Below, piece by piece: positions 26,756-35,407 of a DNA stretch of 64,000 nucleotides (position 1 is the stretch's first letter; the number at the start of each line of letters is the position of its first letter). Source of the DNA: Bacillus sp. FJAT-27264 (lineage in GTDB: Bacteria > Bacillota > Bacilli > Paenibacillales > Paenibacillaceae); the NCBI RefSeq assembly GCF_001682855.1, contig NZ_MAQW01000001.1, forward strand, positions 1,689,569 through 1,753,568. Direction: 5' to 3'. The notes below the pieces were generated by a model that worked only from the letters and a program-made list of their open reading frames with translations, ran no database searches and was not told where the DNA came from. The translations under genes were made by a program, and so were the position numbers.

Positions 26756-27930
26756 GGCTTCAACACCCCTAGCCCAAGTCCGATGTTGTGAATACGTGCG
26801 GCTGCTTGGGTCAACTCCTTATCCGTGTGAACGGCTGACAAGGAAAAACGAATGCGCGCTGTACCATCAGGCACAGTGGGTGGACGGATGGCAATCGCTG
26901 CAATTCCCTCTTCTTCCAGAGCTCCGCTGAAGCGTAACGCCGTATCGTTATCTCCTACGATTAACGGTACAATGGGGGAGTCCCCGGAACCGATGTTAAA
27001 CCCGGCTTCACCAAGCGAGGATCGAAATAACCTGCTAGCCGCATAAAGCTGTTCCCGGCGCCAGTGCTCCTCTTGAACCAAAACTAATGCCTTTGAAATT
27101 CCAGCTACGATAGAAGGGGGCAATGCAGTTGAATAGATTAGTGGTCTGGTCTTGTTCACCAACCATCGAATTAATGTCCGGCTGCCACAAATATAAGCGC
27201 CATACACACCGAAGGATTTGCTGAAGGTTCCCATATGTATATCCACATCATTCTGCAGCCCGAGTTCATAACACAATCCCTGGCCTCGCCCCCCGTAGAT
27301 CCCCCCGCTATGTGCCTCATCCACCATGAGCATAGCTCCGTACTCGCGTTTGAGCGCAGCAAGTTCTCGCAATGCAGCCTGATCGCCATCCATGGAGAAC
27401 ACAGCATCTGTAACGATCAGCTTTCGCCGTTTATCACGATACTTTTCCAATAGTGTGCGCAAATGCTCCAGATCATTATGACGGTACCGGGCATGCACCG
27501 CACGGCTCAATACGACACCGTCTACAATACTCGCATGGTTCAACTGATCGCTAAAAACAACATCTCCCCGGCCTACTAATGCACTAATAACACCTGAATT
27601 CGCCATATATCCGTTAGCAAGAACTAGCGCAGCTTCGCAGTTTTGCCAATCGGCCAGTGCTTCTTCCAGACGGCTATAAGGACCCCGGTTACCTGTCACA
27701 TGGCGCGATGCGCCTGAGCCAGCGCCTTCCGCGAGCAACGCCTCACGCATCACTTCAAGTATGGCAGGATGCTGGGAGAGTCCTAGGTAGTCATTGGAGG
27801 ACAGGTTGAGTAGCACTTGCTCTCCGCGCAGCGTATAACCAGGAGATCCGTATACGGAGTGACTTGTACGCAAGGAACGCTCCAACGAAGCATCCGCCAA
27901 TAACTCAAGTTCTTTTTCCATCCAGTACAT
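26752..27930 (-). CDS. bioF: 8-amino-7-oxononanoate synthase
   Basis: A 392-residue PLP-dependent alpha-oxoamine synthase condensing pimeloyl-ACP with alanine. Motifs: LNLSSNDYLGLSQHPAI near the N-terminus, GSGASRHVTGN, LMVDEAHSGGIYGGRGQGL, and the PLP lysine in GTFSKSFGVYGAYICG. I start at ATG 27930, with AAGGCGG seven bases upstream. An in-frame ATG at 27954 overlaps the bioB stop. It belongs to the biotin operon. Confidence 0.94.
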   Translation of the reverse strand: MYWMEKELELLADASLERSLRTSHSVYGSPGYTLRGEQVLLNLSSNDYLGLSQHPAILEVMREALLAEGAGSGASRHVTGNRGPYSRLEEALADWQNCEAALVLANGYMANSGVISALVGRGDVVFSDQLNHASIVDGVVLSRAVHARYRHNDLEHLRTLLEKYRDKRRKLIVTDAVFSMDGDQAALRELAALKREYGAMLMVDEAHSGGIYGGRGQGLCYELGLQNDVDIHMGTFSKSFGVYGAYICGSRTLIRWLVNKTRPLIYSTALPPSIVAGISKALVLVQEEHWRREQLYAASRLFRSSLGEAGFNIGSGDSPIVPLIVGDNDTALRFSGALEEEGIAAIAIRPPTVPDGTARIRFSLSAVHTDKELTQAAARIHNIGLGLGVLKP

Positions 27931-27943
27931 GGTTGGCACCGCC

Positions 27944-28942
27944 TTAAAGGGCATTTAATTCAATCTCAAAGCCCAAATCCTCAATAATTTGATGATCAGC
28001 TGTAACGTCTTGGCCTGCTGTCGTTAAATAATCACCTACAAAGAGTGAATTTGCAGCGTACAGAGATAAGGGCTGCAGCGTACGAAGGTTGACCTCCCGG
28101 CCACCTGCCACGCGGATTTCTTTCGAAGGACAGATGAAACGAAATAGCGCTAGTACCTTCAACGCTTTCATTGCCGGCGTGCGACCTGCACGTTCCAGAG
28201 GTGTTCCCGGTATCGCGTTCAGGAAATTGATCGGAATCGAATCCGCATCTAGTTCGCGGAGTGCATATGCCATTTCAACCATTTCTTGATCGGTCTCTCC
28301 CATGCCGATGATGACACCAGAGCAAGGAGACATGCCATGTGTCTTGACCTTCTCCACGGTTTCCACACGTTGATCATAGGTATGGGTCGTCGTGATAGAG
28401 GGGTAGTTGGCCTTACTGGTGTTCAAATTGTGGTTGTAGCGATGTACGCCTGCTTCAGCTAGACGTTCGGCTTGATCGTCCTTGAGAATTCCCAGACATG
28501 CGCAAATTTTCAGTGGCATTGTATTACGGATCTCTCTAACCGCGTCCACCACTTGATCTAATTCCTTGTCTGTCGGGCCTTTCCCGGACGCTACAATGCA
28601 ATAGGTTCCGGCTTTGCGTGCCAGCGCTTCACGTGCGCCTGATACCAGTGTGTCTTTATCAAGCAGGGTGTACTTTTCAACCGGAGCTGTCGAAACAATC
28701 GATTGCGAGCAGTAGCCACAGTCCTCAGGACAAAGGCCGCTTTTGGCATTGATGATCATGTTGAGCTTCACTTTTTTACCGTAAAAATGCTTTCTCACCT
28801 TAAACGCGGCCTGCATAAGTAGTAGGACCTCATCATTGTCGGCGCCTAGCACAGCAAGCCCTTCCTCTACCGTTAAACGTTCTCCGTTCAAAGCTTTTTG
28901 GGCAAACGCTAGCCAATCCGTCTCTGCTGCAACTGTATTCAT
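27944..28942 (-). CDS. bioB: Biotin synthase
   Basis: A 332-residue radical SAM enzyme inserting sulfur into dethiobiotin. The radical SAM cysteines are C71, C75 and C78 in GLCPEDCGYCSQS. Other conserved parts are KICACLGILKDDQAERLAEAGVHRYNHNLNTS and SPCSGVIIGMGE, with further cysteines that hold the sacrificial 2Fe-2S cluster. Length is normal. It lies between bioD and bioF, with a 6-bp gap to bioD. Confidence 0.97.
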   Translation of the reverse strand: MNTVAAETDWLAFAQKALNGERLTVEEGLAVLGADNDEVLLLMQAAFKVRKHFYGKKVKLNMIINAKSGLCPEDCGYCSQSIVSTAPVEKYTLLDKDTLVSGAREALARKAGTYCIVASGKGPTDKELDQVVDAVREIRNTMPLKICACLGILKDDQAERLAEAGVHRYNHNLNTSKANYPSITTTHTYDQRVETVEKVKTHGMSPCSGVIIGMGETDQEMVEMAYALRELDADSIPINFLNAIPGTPLERAGRTPAMKALKVLALFRFICPSKEIRVAGGREVNLRTLQPLSLYAANSLFVGDYLTTAGQDVTADHQIIEDLGFEIELNAL

Positions 28943-28948
28943 CTCAGG

Positions 28949-29695
28949 TCATCCTCCTATAGTTTGATTTGCAATTGCTTCTTTGATAGGTGTGAATTGT
29001 ATTGTTTTTCGTACAACGGATATCAACGTCTCTAGAGCTGCTTCGGCCTGTAAACGGGGAAATCGGCCGAGAACCTTTAGACCGCTGTATTGTTCAATGA
29101 GTTGTGCATTCGTAGCCACGCTTGGATCATCCTGGGGTTCCATGGACTCCCCATCGTTCAATATGACGCCAACAATTGGAACCCCATGATCCCGAAGGAA
29201 TGATGCAGTCAGAAGTGTATGATTAATTGTTCCCAGGCCAGAACGGGAGACAATTAATGCAGGTACCCGAAGCTCTGAGATTAAGTCCACTATAAGAGTG
29301 TCATCGGTTAGAGGGACAGCGACGCCGCCTGCGCCTTCGATGAGTAATGCCTCGAAACGTTTAGTCAGCGGTAGACCTGCGGCGATAATCTCTTGTAGCG
29401 TAAGATTTACCCCAGCTTGTCTGGCGGCGAGCATGGGCGTAAGTGGAGCTTCAAAGGTAAATGGGGCGACTGCCTCAGGCCGTTCATTGATTCCCGTGCT
29501 TTTCAGCAGCCGTTCGGCATCGGTAAGTCCGCTTCCAAGAGGTGCACCCGACTGAATCGGCTTCCAAACACCGGCATTCAACCCTTCGGCTCGGAGTGTA
29601 GCGGTAATGGCTGCTGTTATAACCGTCTTCCCTATGTCCGTGTCTGTACCTGTCACAAATAATCCACGTATCGTTTCATGGTTCGCTTGGTTCAT
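28949..29695 (-). CDS. bioD: ATP-dependent dethiobiotin synthetase
   Basis: A 248-residue P-loop enzyme that closes the ureido ring of dethiobiotin. The N-terminal FVTGTDTDIGKTVITAA is the BioD phosphate-binding loop. KPIQSGAP and LIEGAGGVAVPLTDDTLIVDL are conserved active-site segments. Its ATG overlaps the bioA stop by four bases (ATGA), indicating translational coupling. Confidence 0.96.
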   Translation of the reverse strand: MNQANHETIRGLFVTGTDTDIGKTVITAAITATLRAEGLNAGVWKPIQSGAPLGSGLTDAERLLKSTGINERPEAVAPFTFEAPLTPMLAARQAGVNLTLQEIIAAGLPLTKRFEALLIEGAGGVAVPLTDDTLIVDLISELRVPALIVSRSGLGTINHTLLTASFLRDHGVPIVGVILNDGESMEPQDDPSVATNAQLIEQYSGLKVLGRFPRLQAEAALETLISVVRKTIQFTPIKEAIANQTIGG

Positions 29696-31050
29696 GTAAC
29701 CGGATCACCTTCAGTGACTTGAAGTATGGCTTCCGTCAAAATATCTATCATGGCACCAAGTTCAGCCTCACTACTGGCAAGCGGAGGGATGAAGACGATC
29801 ACATTGCCGAGCGGTCTCGTTAGCATTCCGAGTTCTCTGGCCCGCAAGCTCGTGCGAACGCCAATTTGATCCTCCCAATCATACGGCTCACGGGATCTCT
29901 TATCGCGTACGAGCTCGATCCCGATCATTAGTCCCTTTTGCCGGATTTCGCCGACATGCGGATAATCCTTGAGTGCTGCCAGCTTTTGTTCAACAAATGA
30001 CGCCTTTGCTCGCACTTCCTCGATCATATTGCGCTCTTCAAACAGCTTCAAACTGGCCAAAGCAACAGCACAGCCGAGGGGATTGCCTGTAAAGGAATGA
30101 CCATGGAAAAATGTTTTCTGCTCTTGATAATCGGCATAAAACGCCTCATACACCTCGTCAGTCGCAAGTGTCGCTGCCACAGGCAAATAACCACCAGTTA
30201 ACCCTTTCCCGATCACCAGCAAATCAGGTGAAACATCTTCGAGATCACAAGCGAACATAGCCCCGGTCCGGCCGAAACCAGTCGCCACCTCGTCAGCGAT
30301 GAGCAGCACGCCATACTTCCGGCACAGATTAGCCATTTCGCTTAAACAGCCTGGTGGCATGACTATGATTCCACTAGCTCCTTGCACGATCGGCTCCACA
30401 ATGAGAGCTGCAATCTCATCCGCCCGAGTCTCGAGCAAATGACGTAACGCGGTTAATGTATCTTCCATTGCCTTCGTCTCACCACCCTCATGGCGATAAG
30501 AATAGGGATATGGAATGATGTGGGAAGGGAATAGCATGGGCCGAAACACGTCATGGTACAGAGGAATCGCACCGACACTCACTGCTCCAACTGTATCTCC
30601 ATGGTACGCCTGATTCATCGTGATAAACTTCGTTTTACCCCGTACGCCCTTGTTATGCCAGTATTGAAACGCCATTTTGATTGCGATCTCAACACCGGTT
30701 GCTCCTGCATCGGAGTAAAACACTTTGTTGAGTCCTTCGGGAGTGATCTCCACCAACTTTTCTGCAAGCTCGATTGCTGGTACATTGGCCATGCCGAGAA
30801 GGGTGGAATGGGCGACTCGCCCTAACTGCTCTGTGATTGCCTGATTTAACTCCGGCACGTTGTGCCCATGTACATTGAGCCAAACGGATGAGAAACCATC
30901 ATAATAAGCGCGTCCTTGAACGTCATACAGCATGATGCCTTCGCCACGCTCAATAATGAGAGGATCAGAGTTATTGTAATCTTTCATTTGCGTAAAAGGA
31001 TGCCATAAGTGATCCTTATTCATAGCAGCAAGCCGTTCATAATCCATCAT
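29692..31050 (-). CDS. bioA: Adenosylmethionine-8-amino-7-oxononanoate aminotransferase
   Basis: A 452-residue class III PLP aminotransferase. It begins MNKDHLWHPFTQMKDY after a short leader, a typical BioA start. It has GMANVPAIELAEKLVEITPEGLNKVFYSDAGATGVEIA, LIADEVATGFGRTG, and the PLP lysine in LVIGKGLTGGYLPVAATL. It uses SAM as amino donor. The ATG at 31050 fits GGTGAT upstream. A further ATG follows one codon later and a TTG precedes it. It is the first gene of the biotin operon behind a BirA operator. Confidence 0.95.
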   Translation of the reverse strand: MMDYERLAAMNKDHLWHPFTQMKDYNNSDPLIIERGEGIMLYDVQGRAYYDGFSSVWLNVHGHNVPELNQAITEQLGRVAHSTLLGMANVPAIELAEKLVEITPEGLNKVFYSDAGATGVEIAIKMAFQYWHNKGVRGKTKFITMNQAYHGDTVGAVSVGAIPLYHDVFRPMLFPSHIIPYPYSYRHEGGETKAMEDTLTALRHLLETRADEIAALIVEPIVQGASGIIVMPPGCLSEMANLCRKYGVLLIADEVATGFGRTGAMFACDLEDVSPDLLVIGKGLTGGYLPVAATLATDEVYEAFYADYQEQKTFFHGHSFTGNPLGCAVALASLKLFEERNMIEEVRAKASFVEQKLAALKDYPHVGEIRQKGLMIGIELVRDKRSREPYDWEDQIGVRTSLRARELGMLTRPLGNVIVFIPPLASSEAELGAMIDILTEAILQVTEGDPVT

Positions 31051-31080
31051 CAAAAATTATCACCATCCGTTAATTTTTTT

Positions 31081-31115
31081 AATTGTAAACCAATATTTAA
31101 ATTAAGGTTCACAAT
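31081..31115. promoter_or_regulatory. BirA operator
   Basis: ATTGTAAACC (31082-31091), a 14-bp spacer and GGTTCACAAT (31106-31115). The arms match the Firmicute BirA consensus TTGTTAACC-N14/15-GGTTTACAA. It lies 30 bp upstream of bioA, so biotin-loaded BirA should repress the operon. Confidence 0.88.
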
Positions 31116-31126
31116 CGGATTTCGTC

Positions 31127-31155
31127 ATTTTAGCAGACCTGAACGCCTCTGTAAA
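31127..31155 (-). promoter_or_regulatory. Promoter of the biotin operon
   Basis: On the minus strand TTTACA (31155-31150), 17-bp spacer and TAAAAT (31132-31127). The BirA operator begins just downstream of the predicted transcription start. Confidence 0.6.
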
Positions 31156-31276
31156 GACAATTCAAAGTGAAAGATTGAAGATTGGTATCACGAAAAAAGC
31201 TATAAAACACCAATAAACCCTTCTGCATAAATCGCATAAGGGCCAATCTGGGGATATTTAAATTAGGTTCTACGAA

Positions 31277-31633
31277 TCAGTATTTCCACTGTTCAAGCAA
31301 GTCTTTATTTCCATGGATATGTTCTAAATGATTCTCGCCCCACAAACAGAAGTGATCCAAGATCGTCTTCAGACTCAGGCCATATTCAGTAAGCTCGTAT
31401 TCTACCCGAAGCGGGATTTCGTTGTACATATGACGATTAATCACTTTGTCACGTTCCAATTCCCGTAGCTGTTTGGTTAGCATTCGTTGCGTAATTTCAG
31501 GCATTAAACTTCGTAATTCGTTCGTCCGTTTCTTCCCGTTGGTCAGATGATACAGGATAACACCCTTCCACTTCCCTCCAATTACTTCCAGAGTAACCTC
31601 CACGCCAATCATATATTTATTTTGCTTATTCAT
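31277..31633 (-). CDS. HxlR family transcriptional regulator
   Basis: A 118-residue winged-helix protein with the HxlR pattern VIGGKWKGVILYHLTNGKKRTNELRSLMPEITQRMLTKQLRELE (family match) and EYELTEYGLSL. The redox-active N-terminal cysteine of YodB-type sensors is absent. The only Cys is in DHFCLWGENH near the C-terminus. AGGAGG precedes the ATG. It is divergent from a flavin monooxygenase and a quinone reductase, which it probably controls in response to electrophiles or quinones. Confidence 0.88.
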   Translation of the reverse strand: MNKQNKYMIGVEVTLEVIGGKWKGVILYHLTNGKKRTNELRSLMPEITQRMLTKQLRELERDKVINRHMYNEIPLRVEYELTEYGLSLKTILDHFCLWGENHLEHIHGNKDLLEQWKY

Positions 31634-31709
31634 ATCTAAGTCCTCCTAATTCGAATCAAAATTAAAGATAAAAAACCAAAATAAAACAATAATTAAAGGA
31701 TCAAAATAG

Positions 31710-31737
31710 CCTATAGGGGCCTTTTATGTTCCTATAG
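31710..31737. promoter_or_regulatory. Direct repeats in the HxlR / monooxygenase divergent region
   Basis: CCTATAG occurs at 31710-31716 and 31731-31737, 21 bp apart (two helical turns on the same face). A related ATAGTGCC follows. Possible HxlR binding region. Confidence 0.35.
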
Positions 31738-31825
31738 AACAATATAGTGCCTACTTCCTATTTTAACATCCATACTACATAATAGCATTCAGACAAGGAT
31801 TAACAAATAGAAAGGAGGGCACAAC

Positions 31826-32830
31826 TTGATTCAATTAAGTATTCTTGATCAATCGCCCGTTGCTGAACAACAAACACAAGCAGAGGCCTTGCAAAATACA
31901 ATCAAGCTTGCCCAAGAAGCTGACAAACTTGGCTATACCCGATTCTGGGTATCTGAGCACCATAATACACCCAGCCTGACCGGCTCTTCTCCTGAAGTTC
32001 TTGTGTCTCACCTGGCCGCCAAGACAGACCGGATTCGAATCGGCTCAGGCGGAATCATGCTGCCTCACTATAGTGCTTATAAAGTGGCAGAAAATTTCAA
32101 TGTACTGGAAGCCCTAGCTCCAGGAAGAATTGATATGGGCATCGGCAGAGCACCCGGGGGTGCGCCGTTATCTACGTTAGCATTGCAAGACGGCCAAGCT
32201 CGAAATAACAACCGGTTCCCCGAGCAAGTTGACGAGTTGTTGGCTTATACGCATGGGGAACTGCCGGAAGGGCATCGATTCCAGGGATTGCATGCCACGC
32301 CCAGATTAACAAGCCATCCGCACATTTGGATGCTAGGCTCAAGTAGCTATACTGCCAAACTTGCCGCTGAAAAAGGCCTCCCCTTTTCTTTCGCACATTT
32401 TATTAATGCTTATGACGGAAAAGCTGCGGTCAAATACTATATGGATCATTTTAGGCCCTCACTTTATTACCAAAAGCCGAAAGTCGTCGTAAGCATACAA
32501 GCCGTGACAGCAGCGACGGATGAACAGGCAGAAGAGATTGCCCAAAGTACAGATTGGGCGGTGATCCTGATCGAATCGGGTGTGGCTCTTCAAGGTATTC
32601 CAAGTGTAGCCACTGCGAGTCAATTACCCAAGGAACCTGGGCTTCTGGAGCGAATCCGGGAGAATAGAAATCGAATTCTGGTAGGTTCCCCAGCAACGGT
32701 CAAAGCACAACTCGAAGAACTGCAAGCCACCTATTCCGTAGACGAATTTATGTTTGTATCTTTGACGCCTGATTACGAACAAAAAATCGAAGGCTACCGG
32801 TTACTGGCTGAGGCCTTTAAGCTCAACTAA
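31826..32830 (+). CDS. LLM class flavin-dependent oxidoreductase
   Basis: A 334-residue luciferase-like monooxygenase (TIM barrel). Typical segments: LSILDQSPVAEQQT, YTRFWVSEHHNTPSLTGSSPEVLVSHLAA, RIRIGSGGIMLPHYSAYKVAENFNVLEALAPGRIDMGIGRAPGG (family match) and WMLGSSSYTAKLAAEKGLPFSFAHF. Enzymes of this single-component group use FMNH2 and oxygen on unknown small molecules. The start is TTG with AAGGAGGG six bases upstream. A quinone reductase-like gene follows 24 bp downstream and could supply reduced flavin. Confidence 0.9.
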   Translation: MIQLSILDQSPVAEQQTQAEALQNTIKLAQEADKLGYTRFWVSEHHNTPSLTGSSPEVLVSHLAAKTDRIRIGSGGIMLPHYSAYKVAENFNVLEALAPGRIDMGIGRAPGGAPLSTLALQDGQARNNNRFPEQVDELLAYTHGELPEGHRFQGLHATPRLTSHPHIWMLGSSSYTAKLAAEKGLPFSFAHFINAYDGKAAVKYYMDHFRPSLYYQKPKVVVSIQAVTAATDEQAEEIAQSTDWAVILIESGVALQGIPSVATASQLPKEPGLLERIRENRNRILVGSPATVKAQLEELQATYSVDEFMFVSLTPDYEQKIEGYRLLAEAFKLN

Positions 32831-32854
32831 CTTACAAAATGGAGGAATTATATA

Positions 32855-33460
32855 ATGAAGGTACTAGTGGTAGTAACGCATCCAAGACAAGATTCATTAA
32901 CGGGAAGTGTTACGAAACAATTAATAGAGGGACTCACTGAAGCAGGGCATGAATACGAAATTGCGGATTTGTATGCGGAGGGCTTTGACCCTCTCCTTCA
33001 TCCAGCTGATGAGCCGGACTGGGACAATCCGAATAAAATATATTCGGAAGAAGTAATGCGGGAAATGAAGCGCGTCCGAAACAATGATGCCATTCTATTC
33101 GTCTTCCCATTGTGGTGGTTTGGCGTACCTGCCATGCTGAAGGGCTATATCGACCGGGTATGGAATAATGGATTTGCCTACGGACAGGATAGTGTTACAG
33201 GCGAAAGGTACCGTTTACCGGTAGAAAAAATAGGTTGGGTGTCATTAGTTGGAGGAACACAGCCGCATTTCGAGAAACACGGACATGATGTTGCAATAAA
33301 TAGAGAATTGACCTACTTGGTGGATTACGTTGGAGTTAAAGAAGCAGCTGTTCACTACTTGTATGAGACCATTGAGAAATTCCCTGATGATTCCGAAAAA
33401 GAGAAAAGACATTACGACGCTATCTTAAATGAAGCTTATCGTATTGGCCAACAATTTTAA
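32855..33460 (+). CDS. Flavodoxin-like NAD(P)H quinone oxidoreductase
   Basis: A 201-residue flavoprotein of the NQO/KefF/MdaB group. Its N-terminus is MKVLVVVTHPRQDSLTGSVT, the FMN/FAD loop is LFVFPLWWFGVPAMLKGYIDRVWNNGFAYG, and VSLVGGTQPHFEKHG follows. It probably carries out two-electron reduction of quinones. It lies directly downstream of the luciferase-like monooxygenase and is divergent from an HxlR regulator, an arrangement common for electrophile-responsive operons. Confidence 0.88.
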   Translation: MKVLVVVTHPRQDSLTGSVTKQLIEGLTEAGHEYEIADLYAEGFDPLLHPADEPDWDNPNKIYSEEVMREMKRVRNNDAILFVFPLWWFGVPAMLKGYIDRVWNNGFAYGQDSVTGERYRLPVEKIGWVSLVGGTQPHFEKHGHDVAINRELTYLVDYVGVKEAAVHYLYETIEKFPDDSEKEKRHYDAILNEAYRIGQQF

Positions 33461-33468
33461 ATATGCTA

Positions 33469-33503
33469 AGTCCGTTAGAGTATTTCCTCTAACGGGCTAT
33501 TTG
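33469..33503 (+). terminator. Terminator after the quinone reductase
   Basis: AGTCCGTTAGAG pairs with CTCTAACGGGCT, then ATTTGTTT. Confidence 0.7.
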
Positions 33504-33614
33504 TTTATCATTATGGCACCTCCAAGCTCCTCATTATTATAGAGACAAGTAGTTAATGTCGTTATATACTACAGATTAAGATGCGAATACCTATTATTTT
33601 TGGAGGAATGGATG

Positions 33615-34259
33615 ATGACAACGATACTGTTCCAAGGCGATTCCATTACAGACGGATCAAGAGGCCGCAGTGATGATCCGAATCATATTTTGGGACATAG
33701 CTACGTGTATCTGATTGGTTCTAAGCTTGGTCACGATCTGGCTGAGAAACAGCCTTTAATTATCAATCGTGGAATCAGCGGCAACCGTGTTTCGGATTTA
33801 TATGCTCGCTGGAATGAGGATGCCATCGCACTACAGCCTGATGTAATTAGCATTTTAATTGGGGCCAATGACGCTTGGAGATCGATGGATGGTGAACCTA
33901 GTGGAGTCACGGACCGTTTTGGTCGCGCTTACAAGATCCTTCTTGAAGAAACCAGAGACGTGCTCCCGGACACCAAATTAATTTTGCTAGAACCATTTAT
34001 ATTAAAAACAGGTGCAACAGAAGATCGTTGGGATCAATGGCAAGAGCGAATCCAGCTGTATCAAAAGATAACAAAGGAATTAGCAGCAGAGTTCGGTGCA
34101 ATATTTGTGCCTTTGCAAGCTGCATTTAATGACGCATGCCGGCGCGCTGAAGCTGCTTATTGGATTTGGGATGGCGTCCATCCAACGAGTGCCGGTCAGC
34201 AGATCATTGCGGAGCAATGGCTATCTATCGTTCAGAAGAGCAAATTAGCTCTCCTCTAA
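33615..34259 (+). CDS. SGNH/GDSL hydrolase
   Basis: A 214-residue esterase or lipase-like protein. All four SGNH blocks are visible: FQGDSITDG (Ser), NRGISGNRVSDL (Gly), ISILIGANDAWRS (Asn) and WDGVHPTSAGQQI (Asp-x-x-His). It has no signal peptide, so it is probably cytoplasmic. Likely substrates are acetylated sugars or esters, by family. GGAGGA lies eight bases before ATG 33615. The ATG directly before it is also possible. Confidence 0.9.
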   Translation: MTTILFQGDSITDGSRGRSDDPNHILGHSYVYLIGSKLGHDLAEKQPLIINRGISGNRVSDLYARWNEDAIALQPDVISILIGANDAWRSMDGEPSGVTDRFGRAYKILLEETRDVLPDTKLILLEPFILKTGATEDRWDQWQERIQLYQKITKELAAEFGAIFVPLQAAFNDACRRAEAAYWIWDGVHPTSAGQQIIAEQWLSIVQKSKLALL

Positions 34260-34270
34260 TCGATGAAAAT

Positions 34271-34306
34271 AATGAAGACCCGAAGATTACTCTTCGGGTC
34301 TTCATT
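34271..34306 (-). terminator. Hairpin between convergent GDSL and DUF genes
   Basis: AATGAAGACCCGAAGA pairs perfectly with TCTTCGGGTCTTCATT. The better T-run (ATTATTTTC) is on the minus strand. Confidence 0.7.
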
Positions 34307-34309
34307 ACC

Positions 34310-34331
34310 TCATGGAGTCAGGACTCCATGA
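34310..34331. repeat. Perfect 10-bp inverted repeat
   Basis: TCATGGAGTC, AG, GACTCCATGA. It lies directly after the preceding hairpin, making two stem-loops in tandem between convergent genes. Confidence 0.7.
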
Positions 34332-34360
34332 TTTCCGATATACGGTGGGCAGGGGATATT

Positions 34361-34840
34361 TTAATATCCCATATCCTTTAATATTTTGGATAACGTACTC
34401 AGACGCTCGCCGATCATCTCATCGTCATCACTTAGCGCTTGACTGAACAGCTTAATATCTTCATTAATTCGTTCATTGTCCGTACATACCGATACCGTCA
34501 TGGCATCCCCTTGCAGGCCAACCCGGTCAATCACGGGCTGCTCTGGGTCATACAAATTCTCATACCGATAGGCTTCACGAAAATGTTCCAAAGACCGGCA
34601 GATCAGAATGGACAAATCAAGAACGCGGTGCAGCGGCAGTTCTTCCGATTGTCTGGACCATTTTTCGCCGGTATATCTCCATACCTTAGCCGAAATATCG
34701 ACCTTTCCTCTATCGTTCCACTGGGCCAGTCCCAGGGAAAGACCTTTCGCGTCCGTGTTACCCGCCATCCGGCCGTCAACCTTCTCATAATTCTCCGATA
34801 CGACAACAGGTTTATGTTTTAACGTTGTAGGTATTTTCAT
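34361..34840 (-). CDS. Conserved protein of unknown function (probable DUF6530), copy A
   Basis: A 159-residue soluble protein with no recognised catalytic motif: MKIPTTLKHKPVVVSENYEKVDGR, GLSLGLAQWNDRGKVDISAKVW, HRVLDLSILICRSLEHFREAYR. I associate this pattern with DUF6530 from memory. A paralogue about 80% identical by eye (copy B, 38867-39346) lies at the other end of the same cluster. Both copies share an identical 17-bp motif TTTACTAATTTACTAAA just upstream (34866-34882 here), so their control regions were duplicated too. GAAGGGAA precedes the ATG. The function is unknown. The neighbours suggest a role with the AAA/VWA pair. Confidence 0.82.
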   Translation of the reverse strand: MKIPTTLKHKPVVVSENYEKVDGRMAGNTDAKGLSLGLAQWNDRGKVDISAKVWRYTGEKWSRQSEELPLHRVLDLSILICRSLEHFREAYRYENLYDPEQPVIDRVGLQGDAMTVSVCTDNERINEDIKLFSQALSDDDEMIGERLSTLSKILKDMGY

Positions 34841-35011
34841 TGTTTCCCTTCTTTCCTTTTACCATTTTACTAATTTACTAAACGACGGTTTCATCTTATC
34901 TTGGTTTTCATCGTTAGTCAAATCCGTCTTTGGACCAGTTTCAATGGCATCACAAAACCCGCCAATTGTTCCATTGACGGGCTTCTAACCTCATTATATC
35001 TATGAATTTAT

Positions 35012-35371
35012 TTACTCCTTTGGAGGCTTATTGTACCCCTTGTCTCCATAGGGCTGTAGCTTCTCTAGCCACGGCTTCAAGAGTTGTTTCTGTTCCCAGC
35101 GTATATCCGTGATCTGATCGGTTTCCTTCTGCTGCAGCACCTCATACGTGAACGCATCCGCTCCGAATTCTTTCCAATCCTTTTGCAATTGGGCATTTGC
35201 GAATCGCCCTTGATCCAGTTGCATCTGCAAAGTAAACCATTTGTTTTTCAAGTTGGGGTAGCTGTCGATGAAGATTTTACCGTTGACGTTGTTTTTGATT
35301 TGGGCGACACCCATATAAATCTTAATTTGCTTGTACTCCTCAAGCAGCTCCTTGCGCTTTTTCATATCCAT
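35012..35371 (-). CDS. GIY-YIG nuclease family-like protein
   Basis: A 119-residue protein matching small Bacillus GIY-YIG proteins: IYMGVAQIKNNVNGKIFIDSYPNLKNKW, then LQKDWKEFGADAFTYEVLQQKE and WLEKLQPYGDKGYNKPPKE. The signature is degenerate. The first GIY reads MGV and the second YIG reads IFI, with no clear catalytic Arg after it, so nuclease activity is doubtful. The ATG has AAGGAGAG upstream. It lies between the VWA gene and DUF copy A in an uncharacterised cluster. Confidence 0.75.
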   Translation of the reverse strand: MDMKKRKELLEEYKQIKIYMGVAQIKNNVNGKIFIDSYPNLKNKWFTLQMQLDQGRFANAQLQKDWKEFGADAFTYEVLQQKETDQITDIRWEQKQLLKPWLEKLQPYGDKGYNKPPKE

Positions 35372-35407
35372 ATCTTTCTCTCCTTATCTTAGTTATTTAA
35401 AACGAAC

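Noticed and set aside
31081..31115. Riboswitch upstream of bioA
   Set aside because: The sequence is fully explained by a BirA operator; there is no long structured leader.
31218..31242. CCCTT.TGC / GCA.AAGGG hairpin as terminator of the HxlR gene
   Set aside because: No useful T-run on the minus strand and the stem has two interruptions, so I did not list it as a terminator.
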